The notes under the pieces were generated by a model. The model made no database searches. It worked only from the letters and a program-made list of their open reading frames with translations, and was not told the DNA's origin. The translations under genes were made by a program, and so were the position numbers. Shown here in pieces: positions 8,715 through 15,446 of a DNA stretch of 64,000 nt. This DNA is from Mangrovimonas futianensis. GTDB taxonomy: Bacteria; Bacteroidota; Bacteroidia; Flavobacteriales; Flavobacteriaceae. Each line of letters begins with the position of its first letter. Positions within the stretch are counted from its first letter, which is position 1. Location of the stretch: contig NZ_JAJJNF010000006.1 in assembly GCF_021245805.1 (NCBI RefSeq), positions 186,001-250,000 on the forward strand, read 5' to 3'.

Positions 8715-11132
8715 ATGAAAAGATTTACTTTGTTATGTCTGGCTGTACTTGGCTTGACATTTTCTTATTCAATTTATGCCCAAAATCAATGTGAATTTAA
8801 ACTGGTAATGATAGATTCCTATGGTGATGGATGGAATGGTAATACCATTGATGTTTTGGTTGATGGAGCTGTAGTTTTGGATCATGTTCAGCTTTACGGA
8901 AATCAAGGAGGGGGGTATTCCTACGCGGTGTACTTTCCAGTAACTGATGGCTCCCAAATTACAACCGTTTGGAATGGTGGAGGGTATTGGCCAGGAGAAG
9001 TATCCTATAAAATCTATGACAATAATAACACGTTGTTGGGGTCTGGTGATTCTGCACATCAAATTAATATTGAGAATTCCTTATGCTATGTGCCGTTAAG
9101 TGTTAGTATGGAAGAGTCTTGCTATACAGTTTATAAGGGGTATGTTCCTACGGAATGTGTGGATCTTTCGGTAAATGTTGGAGGAGGTTCGAGTAACTAT
9201 AATATACTCTGGAGTACAGGAGAGACGACCCAAACCATTTCAGTATGTCCTTCAGAAGCAACAGCTTATTCCGTATCGGTAACTGATGGCAATGAAACCA
9301 TAAATGAAACAGCCACGGTATTAGTTGTTGATGTGGTTTGTAGCAATAATGTTAACAATGGCAAAGTGCTTGTTTGCCATGTAGACGAAGAAGGTAATTA
9401 TTCTACTTTATGTGTGTCTGCTAATGCTGTAGAAAATCATTTGGCCCATGGCGATTTACTTGGAGGATGTGATAGCATTACTTGTAACACACCCCCAGCA
9501 TGTGATATTACTCTTGTTTCACCTTTAAATGAGGCAGTAGATACTTCCATAAACCAAGAAATTTCTTGGACAGCTGCTTCAGGAATAGTTGATGGTTATT
9601 ATGTATCCATTGGTACCACTTCTGGAGGAACAGATGTTTTGGATGGCTTTGATGTGGGGAATATCCTAAATTATGATGGAGGTAGTTTTGAGTATAACAC
9701 AACCTATTTTATTACGATCACTCCTTATAATGTTAACGGTACTGCTAACGATTGTATGACATATAGTTTTACCACTATGGAAAATCCATGCTACAGTGCA
9801 CTGCCAATAGGGTGTGAGGAGACTATCTTGGGAAGTACAGTAGGAGCTCCTATAAATGAAGGGTTGTATTGTGATTATAATGATTTAGGACAATCAGGTG
9901 GGGTTTGGTATACTTATCAAACTAACGACCCAAATATCAAAGTAACGGTAGATACTGATGGTTCTGGGTATGACACTCGCCTAGGGCTTTTTAAAGGTAA
10001 CTGTGATGCCTTGGAGTGTGTGGATGCAGATAATGATGCTGGAGAAGGATTGAACTCGAAAATAAGTTTTGATGCCGAAGTAGGTGTCCTATATTACATT
10101 TATGTCACTGGAGATAATTCGGAGGGCGATTACAATCTTAACGTTTCATGTTTAGATACTTCTCCAGTTATGGTATCGTGTGGGACTACTTTAAATAATG
10201 AATATTGTTATTCTGACAATGATACAACCATATTTACTTATACTAGTTCAGAAGGGCTTCCCTTGGAATTAGTTGTTAACACTGGATATGTTGAAAACAA
10301 TTGGGATGAGTTCATAGTCTTGGATTCAGATGGTGTTACTCAATTGTATAATGGCTATGGAAATTATGGGTCTTTGGCTGGATTAACTTTTGTAAGTACC
10401 GGTGATACCATATCTGTAATGATTCAATCAGACTCGAGTACAAGTTGTAGTACTCGCGGTTATGTGTCCCTCAATTATGATATTAAATGTTTTGTTCCTT
10501 GTGGGTACGAATCTGTAGAAACTTACTGCTATGGAAATAATGAGAACAATCAGTTCTCCTATACAAGTACAGATGGTTCACCTGTGCATGTAGCGTTTAT
10601 GGCGGGAAGTATTGAAACTTACTACGATGAACTCAGAATTTTAGATTCTGATGGCACTACCGTTCTGTTCAATAGCAATAGTCCATATACAATAAACCTT
10701 TCAGAGGTAAGTGTTGAAAGTACAGGGGATACCATATTTTTTGATGTTTCTTCAGATGTTAGTGTGTCTTGTGGAAGTGGATCCCGCACCCAATGGGAAT
10801 ACCTTGTGTCTTGGGGCTGTCCAAACGATCAAATTGCAAGCTCTAGATTTGCAACTCCATTGAAAACTGAATTATTAAATCAGGAGGATTGGTCCTTATA
10901 CCCTAATCCAACCAACAATGGACAGGTTACCTTACGTTTAGATAAATATATTAATCAATCTTTAGAGATTAAAGTATTGGACGTTACAGGAAAGGTAGTG
11001 TATGTCAAAGACATAAATGCTTTGGGAGCTTCAAAATTTGAACTACCGTTAAGTCATATACCCTCAGGAATGTATTTTGTAACTATTACTCATATAGGAG
11101 AGGTCTCAACAAAGAAGTTGATAGTTAAATAG
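8715..11132 (+). CDS. T9SS-secreted multidomain surface protein
   Basis: The protein has 805 residues with a clear signal peptide (MKRFTLLCLAVLGLTFSYS, cleavage near YAQ). Domains in order are: a DSYGDGWNG-type beta domain (about 25-115); a cysteine-containing segment with KVLVCHVDEEGN and NAVENHLAHGDLLGGC (about 215-255), a motif recurrent in Bacteroidetes secreted proteins; a fibronectin-III-like stretch (about 263-355); a PPC-like domain (about 360-480); two CUB-like repeats, each starting CG and rich in cysteine pairs (about 485-595 and 597-705); and a type A T9SS sorting domain (YPNPTNNGQVTLRL ... GMYFVTITHIG, last 80 residues). No catalytic motif was recognised, so a binding or adhesion role is the best inference. 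It shares an upstream 18-bp motif with the gene at 4226. Confidence 0.88.
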   Translation: MKRFTLLCLAVLGLTFSYSIYAQNQCEFKLVMIDSYGDGWNGNTIDVLVDGAVVLDHVQLYGNQGGGYSYAVYFPVTDGSQITTVWNGGGYWPGEVSYKIYDNNNTLLGSGDSAHQINIENSLCYVPLSVSMEESCYTVYKGYVPTECVDLSVNVGGGSSNYNILWSTGETTQTISVCPSEATAYSVSVTDGNETINETATVLVVDVVCSNNVNNGKVLVCHVDEEGNYSTLCVSANAVENHLAHGDLLGGCDSITCNTPPACDITLVSPLNEAVDTSINQEISWTAASGIVDGYYVSIGTTSGGTDVLDGFDVGNILNYDGGSFEYNTTYFITITPYNVNGTANDCMTYSFTTMENPCYSALPIGCEETILGSTVGAPINEGLYCDYNDLGQSGGVWYTYQTNDPNIKVTVDTDGSGYDTRLGLFKGNCDALECVDADNDAGEGLNSKISFDAEVGVLYYIYVTGDNSEGDYNLNVSCLDTSPVMVSCGTTLNNEYCYSDNDTTIFTYTSSEGLPLELVVNTGYVENNWDEFIVLDSDGVTQLYNGYGNYGSLAGLTFVSTGDTISVMIQSDSSTSCSTRGYVSLNYDIKCFVPCGYESVETYCYGNNENNQFSYTSTDGSPVHVAFMAGSIETYYDELRILDSDGTTVLFNSNSPYTINLSEVSVESTGDTIFFDVSSDVSVSCGSGSRTQWEYLVSWGCPNDQIASSRFATPLKTELLNQEDWSLYPNPTNNGQVTLRLDKYINQSLEIKVLDVTGKVVYVKDINALGASKFELPLSHIPSGMYFVTITHIGEVSTKKLIVK

Positions 11133-11161
11133 ACATCTATATTGATGAATTGGTTAAATGA

Positions 11162-11190
11162 AAAGGGTTCCATTAAATATGGAACCCTTT
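11162..11190. terminator. Bidirectional hairpin terminator between convergent genes
   Basis: A perfect 12-bp stem, AAAGGGTTCCAT / ATGGAACCCTTT, with a 5-nt loop. It lies between the stops of the secreted protein (11132) and the acyl-CoA synthetase (11221), with an A/T-rich flank on both sides. Confidence 0.8.
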
Positions 11191-11220
11191 GTTATTTTAT
11201 GTAATGGTTTTGATCAAGAA

Positions 11221-12990
11221 TTAATTATAAATCTTATCATAAAGGTCTTTATATAAATTTAAGATAATATCTCTTTTCATTTTCATGGTAGGTGTCAAAT
11301 GCCCTCCTTTAATGGACCACTCATCTGGGGTAAGTTCAAAGCGTTTAATTTGCTCCCACTTTCCAAATTTGGAATTGCATTTATCTACTTCTTGTTGGAT
11401 CCTGTCAATGACTTCTTTAGAGGTATAAATGGCATCATTGGTTGGGTCAATGGCTTTCCCTTTGAATTTGATCCATTCTTTGATAAATTCAAAATTAGGT
11501 TGAATCAAGGCTGCTGGCATTTTTTGGCCTTCACCTATCACCATGACTTGTTCGATGAATCGAGATTGTTTTAACTCATTTTCCAATAGGGTAGGGATAA
11601 CATACTTTCCGCCCGAGGTTTTGAACATTTCTTTTTTACGTCCCGTGATTTTCAAGAAACCTTCAGAATCAATTTCTCCTTTGTCTCCCGTATGGAAATA
11701 CGCACCTGTCATGACAGAAGCTGTTTTTTCAGGATCTTTATAATAGCCTTTCATCACATTAGGACCTTTTATAAGGATTTCACCATCTTCTGCTATTTTG
11801 ACTTCTACATTACGAATAGGAATTCCCACTGTTCCAACTTTAAACATATGGTCAGCATATTTTCCAACGGCTACTACAGGTGACGTTTCTGTAAGCCCGT
11901 AACCTTCCATAACCTGCATACCTGCTGCACAAAATATGCGTATGAGCCTAGGTTGCAAAGGCGCACTACCAGAGACCATAGTGCTTAATTCACCACCTAA
12001 AGCCTCTTGCCATTTGCTGAAAACGAGTTTTCGAGCTAAATTAAGTTTGAAGTGATACCAAGATCCGTTCTTTTGATAAGGTTCCCATTGTTCACCAAGA
12101 CCTACCGCCCAGAAAAATATTTTTTGTTTTAAAGGGGATAATTCTTCAGCCTTGTGAACAATTTTATCGTACACTTTTTCCAGTAGACGCGGCACCACAC
12201 TCATTAAATGAGGTTTGATCTCTTTTGCATTATCTCCAATTTTATCCAAACCTTCAGCAAAATAAATGGTGGCACCCATATATTGATAAATGTAAATTAA
12301 GACACGCTCAAAAATGTGACAAATAGGTAAAAAGCTGAGAACTCTGGTACCTGAACCCGATATAGGTAACCTAGGAACACTATCTAAAGCATTACTTACA
12401 ATGTTTTTATGGGTTAGCATAACTCCTTTGGGTCTTCCGGTTGTGCCTGATGTATAAATGATGGTTGCCAAGTCATCTTCATGAACTTGATTTTTTCGTT
12501 CCTCTACTTCCGGTTGATTAATTGGGTCTTTCCCTAACTCTAGTAGTTCTGAAAAATGTTTGCATCCTTCAATGTGATTGAAAGAGTATACGTCTTTCAG
12601 CTTGGTGTTACCTTTTACTTGATTTAATTTGGCTAAAACATCTGCATCAGAAACAAAACAATAGATTGATTCACTATGGTTGAGTACATACTCATAATCT
12701 TCAGCTGAAATGGTTGGATAAATAGGTATGTTCTGTGCACCAACTTGCAAAATACCAATATCCATGATGTTCCACTCTGTTCGGTTTGTCGAAGAAATAA
12801 CAGCTATTTTATCATCTTTTTGAATTCCCAGCTTGAGAAGTGCTCTACTTATTGCATTTGCCTGATCAATATAGGCTTGTGTTGAGGTAGGAGTCCAGAC
12901 CTCATCATACTTGGTTACAAGCGCCTCTTTTAGGTTGTAAGTCTCTAACTGATAATAAGGAAAATCGAAAAGTCTGGTTATATCTGTCAT
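11221..12990 (-). CDS. Long-chain acyl-CoA synthetase (AMP-forming)
   Basis: The open frame can begin at a TTG (13020), but an ATG at 12988-12990 gives MTDITRLFDFPYYQL, the expected N-terminus, and 589 residues. Adenylate-forming motifs are present in order: IIYTSGTTGRPKGVMLTH (near 180), GYGLTETSPVVAVG (near 365), TGDKGEIDSEGFLKITGRKKE (near 438), and a C-terminal lysine context STKxx-like WSIKGGHLTPTMKMKR. It activates fatty acids with ATP and CoA, feeding beta-oxidation or phospholipid synthesis. In related Flavobacteriaceae an enzyme of this type commonly precedes the MarR and dehydrogenase/hydratase genes directly; here 8.3 kb of surface-protein genes intervenes. A TATGCAT core close to the MarR palindrome occurs upstream (13033-13039 region), which weakly suggests shared regulation. 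Confidence 0.92.
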   Translation of the reverse strand: MTDITRLFDFPYYQLETYNLKEALVTKYDEVWTPTSTQAYIDQANAISRALLKLGIQKDDKIAVISSTNRTEWNIMDIGILQVGAQNIPIYPTISAEDYEYVLNHSESIYCFVSDADVLAKLNQVKGNTKLKDVYSFNHIEGCKHFSELLELGKDPINQPEVEERKNQVHEDDLATIIYTSGTTGRPKGVMLTHKNIVSNALDSVPRLPISGSGTRVLSFLPICHIFERVLIYIYQYMGATIYFAEGLDKIGDNAKEIKPHLMSVVPRLLEKVYDKIVHKAEELSPLKQKIFFWAVGLGEQWEPYQKNGSWYHFKLNLARKLVFSKWQEALGGELSTMVSGSAPLQPRLIRIFCAAGMQVMEGYGLTETSPVVAVGKYADHMFKVGTVGIPIRNVEVKIAEDGEILIKGPNVMKGYYKDPEKTASVMTGAYFHTGDKGEIDSEGFLKITGRKKEMFKTSGGKYVIPTLLENELKQSRFIEQVMVIGEGQKMPAALIQPNFEFIKEWIKFKGKAIDPTNDAIYTSKEVIDRIQQEVDKCNSKFGKWEQIKRFELTPDEWSIKGGHLTPTMKMKRDIILNLYKDLYDKIYN

Positions 12991-13211
12991 TTGTTCTATA
13001 GAAAAATTGAAGTTCTGCAAATTATGAAATTAATGCATATTTACAAATGTGTTTTATTTTGGCGAATAAATTCTAAAATTAATAATAATGGGAGTGTAAA
13101 ATTTTTAAGTTAACAAAAGGTTAGTATAAAGGCAGTTAAAACAATTTTTTAAATCAGGATTTTTTTTCGAAAAAAACTTGATAAAAACCATAAAAATGTG
13201 ACATGAAACTT

Positions 13212-13219
13212 TATTTTTG
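13212..13219 (+). promoter_or_regulatory. Predicted -7 box of tRNA-Pro
   Basis: TATTTTTG matches TAnnTTTG and ends 13 nt before the mature tRNA start. No TTG lies at the ideal -33 distance; the nearest, at 13178-13180, is too far. The rest of 13021-13211 shows no gene. Confidence 0.45.
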
Positions 13220-13232
13220 TACCCCTATAATT

Positions 13233-13307
13233 CGGGATGTGGCGCAGTCCGGTTAGCGTACACGGCTGGGGGCCGTGTGGTCGCAGGTTCAAATCCTGTC
13301 ATCCCGA
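13233..13307 (+). tRNA. tRNA-Pro (anticodon GGG)
   Basis: The cloverleaf can be drawn by hand. The acceptor stem is CGGGATG/CATCCCG and the D arm contains GGTTAGCG. The anticodon stem is CACGG/CCGTG with loop CTGGGGG, which puts U33 before anticodon GGG. The T arm is GCAGG-TTCAAAT-CCTGT with one G-T pair, and the discriminator is A at 13307. GGG reads CCC and CCU proline codons. CCA is not fully encoded (the next bases are CAC). Confidence 0.95.
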
Positions 13308-13313
13308 CACTTT

Positions 13314-13366
13314 AAAGCAAAGGTTAATGTAGAAAGTTTACTTTCTTAAATTAGCCTTTTTGCTTT
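13314..13366 (+). terminator. Composite hairpin after tRNA-Pro
   Basis: The outer arms AAAGCAAAGGTTAA and TTAGCCTTTTTGCTTT pair imperfectly around a perfect inner stem AGAAAGT-tt-ACTTTCT (13331-13346). This would fold directly behind the tRNA. It may act in 3' processing or termination, but the T run lies inside the stem, so an intrinsic terminator is not certain. Confidence 0.4.
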
Positions 13367-13424
13367 ATATGAAATTAAAGCAACGCTTTAATTTGCAACA
13401 TAAGCGATGACAAATCGATTCTGT

Positions 13425-13442
13425 AAATCCTGTCATCCCGAC
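13425..13442 (+). repeat. Second copy of the tRNA-Pro 3' end (possible att remnant)
   Basis: AAATCCTGTCATCCCGAC is identical over 18 bp to 13291-13308, the T-arm, acceptor end and first post-tRNA base of tRNA-Pro. Such direct repeats of a tRNA 3' end are the usual mark of site-specific integration. Only 116 bp lies between the copies and no integrase is near, so at most a remnant or an empty tandem site is left. Confidence 0.6.
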
Positions 13443-13448
13443 GAAATG

Positions 13449-13480
13449 AAGTCCAACATGTATAGTGTTGGACTTTTTTT
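13449..13480 (+). terminator. Rho-independent terminator
   Basis: A perfect 10-bp stem, AAGTCCAACA-tgtatag-TGTTGGACTT, is followed by a run of T. It is oriented to stop plus-strand transcription from the tRNA-Pro unit, ahead of the convergent gene that ends at 13515. Confidence 0.8.
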
Positions 13481-13514
13481 ATAAATATTAATTTCTTTGA
13501 AAGCATTGGTTTTG

Positions 13515-15302
13515 CTAATGCCCAACAATAATTTTTTTAGAGACAACGTGTTCAGTATCTAGTACTATGTGTACAATATAGGCTCCAGAACTCAGATCTT
13601 TTGTTGAATAATGATATTCTTGGTTTTGTGATAAATCAACGTCATTCAAAATTTCTTTTCCTGTAATATCATATAGAGATACCTGCTGAAGGTTCAAATA
13701 ATTTGGGTTTTTAATGATGATTTCAGATTTTGATTGATTATGAAAAACTATAATTGAATTTGAAATGGGTTCATCCATGCTCAGTGCTTCTTGAGTGAAA
13801 GTAATTTCAAAACGATCGTTATAATTTTCTGCGTTTATCATTAATTCAAGGTTTTGCTCCCTTAAGTTTACATAAGAATCTGTCAACATATCATGTAAAT
13901 AAATGGGCTGTACCTCATCAAAATTCTGTACATCAAAAATTCGAAAGCGAATGAGTTGTTGGCTATTTGATTTTACTATTAAGGGAATACATAATTCCTG
14001 ATCAAAATTATATGCTTGAATGCAGTAGGGATCATTATCCCAAGTCCAATAAGCATCTGAACTAAGGACTTCAGGACTTTTTGCTTCCAATCCATAGTCA
14101 AATCCATTGCTTGCACTTTCATGGAAATTCATCAATAGTTGTCTTGTATGGGTGTCGTTGAAATCAACATTAATTCGGAATCTTTGATAGTCCTCTGGTA
14201 CAATAGTCAAACCATTTTCATCATAACTTATTGGGGTGCTATTGGTCAGGTTGGTGTCAGACTCTTGATTTCTAAAAAAGAAACTGATGCCATCAGATTC
14301 TTTAACAAAATCCCTGTGGGCATTTTTAAAATAAGCTGCTCCGGTGGTGCCTGTTTTGCCTTCTACCATAAATCCTTGTCCTATGGGGATGTACCTTTTA
14401 GCAATTTTGTTGCCTGATCCTGCTGGAAAATTAGTTGGTATGCCATTGCTTAAATAGGTGGTGAAAGCTGCCGGCGTGAAGGAATCTACAAGACCATCAG
14501 AAGAAATAGTATAAGAAGCATAGCCACCCACATAATCGCTTAAAAAATGGGAGGTAGCCCCGGGAGCTTGTTCCCAATAGTACAGATATCCTGTTATGGC
14601 ATTTTGATTGTCAGTATCCCAAATAAAATCTCTTGCGTCTAATGCAGATGGATATGGATTGCCTACCAGTGTTTGTTGTTCAGCTAAAACACTAGTGGAA
14701 ATTGTTCCGGAATTAGGTTTTCCTCTGAAGTCATACATTTGGTTGTTTCCAGACCCGTTAGTTCCTTTCATTGTAAAACCATAGGCTGTAGCAACATCCC
14801 CACTATCACCAACATAATCCCATTCACTGTATGCCGTTCCTGGGTCAAATTTCCATATCCAGTAATTTGAAATTACTAAAGGACTGGAAGTACCATTATA
14901 ACCAGAGGTAAAGGATGCTGGTGCACTTGTTATAGGAGCGCTCATCACCTCATAAATATTATTATTGGGCCTAAATGGTCTATTACCAACGGAATTAGCT
15001 AAAGTATTACCTACAGGTGGACACCAATAGTTATAAGCATATTCATTGACAGTTCCCCATTGGTAGACACTTAAAAGTCCTGTGCCAGAATTGCCAACTG
15101 TCCCTGTTCCTTGAAGAAGTTGTGCTTCATCTCTTAGGTAAAAACGTGCCGTTGATTCCTGAATATTTACTTGGTCATTTACAAAAACCACCACGTCTGA
15201 GGCATATACATAGGCATTATTTCTTATAGTAAGCTGAGCATACCCGCCAAAATTTAGTAAAACAAAGAGAAAGAGTATGAAGTAGTTGCTTCTCATAAAC
15301 AT
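13515..15302 (-). CDS. T9SS type A sorting-domain surface protein
   Basis: The protein has 595 residues. Two ATGs two codons apart (15302, 15296) are possible starts. A signal peptide (SNYFILFLFVLLNFGGYAQ) is followed by the N-terminal strand LTIRNNAYVYASDVVVFVND. The middle contains GNPYPSALDARDFIWDTDN and GQGFMVEGKTG, the same module order as in the giant protein at 4226-8392, and then a RFRINVDFND ... QLLMNFHESASNGFDYG stretch. The C-terminus (VSLYDITGKEILND ... SGAYIVHIVLDTEHVVSKKIIV) is a type A T9SS sorting signal. The protein is predicted to be exported across both membranes and attached to the surface. Its function is unknown. It follows the repeat adhesin gene by 144 bp on the same strand and may form a surface pair with it. 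Confidence 0.85.
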   Translation of the reverse strand: MFMRSNYFILFLFVLLNFGGYAQLTIRNNAYVYASDVVVFVNDQVNIQESTARFYLRDEAQLLQGTGTVGNSGTGLLSVYQWGTVNEYAYNYWCPPVGNTLANSVGNRPFRPNNNIYEVMSAPITSAPASFTSGYNGTSSPLVISNYWIWKFDPGTAYSEWDYVGDSGDVATAYGFTMKGTNGSGNNQMYDFRGKPNSGTISTSVLAEQQTLVGNPYPSALDARDFIWDTDNQNAITGYLYYWEQAPGATSHFLSDYVGGYASYTISSDGLVDSFTPAAFTTYLSNGIPTNFPAGSGNKIAKRYIPIGQGFMVEGKTGTTGAAYFKNAHRDFVKESDGISFFFRNQESDTNLTNSTPISYDENGLTIVPEDYQRFRINVDFNDTHTRQLLMNFHESASNGFDYGLEAKSPEVLSSDAYWTWDNDPYCIQAYNFDQELCIPLIVKSNSQQLIRFRIFDVQNFDEVQPIYLHDMLTDSYVNLREQNLELMINAENYNDRFEITFTQEALSMDEPISNSIIVFHNQSKSEIIIKNPNYLNLQQVSLYDITGKEILNDVDLSQNQEYHYSTKDLSSGAYIVHIVLDTEHVVSKKIIVGH

Positions 15303-15340
15303 GATGTTTTCAATTCATCAATATAATTAGATAGGAAAAG

Positions 15341-15398
15341 AGGATACATAAGAGAATTTCCTTGGCCTAAGATAAAGACCATTATACTTATGTATCCT
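15341..15398. repeat. 12-bp perfect inverted repeat in the adhesin/T9SS intergenic gap
   Basis: AGGATACATAAG (15341-15352) and CTTATGTATCCT (15387-15398) are exact reverse complements separated by 34 nt. The element lies 40-96 bp upstream of the T9SS gene at 15302 and 49 bp after the adhesin stop. It could be an mRNA hairpin or a spaced operator dyad. Confidence 0.6.
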
Positions 15399-15446
15399 TC
15401 AATCCCAGTTGGCAGTGTGGTTATTCTGCCATGATTAAAATTGCTA

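Noticed and set aside
13233..13515. Intact integrative element at tRNA-Pro
   Set aside because: Only 116 bp lies between the repeats, with no integrase or cargo; it is at most a remnant.
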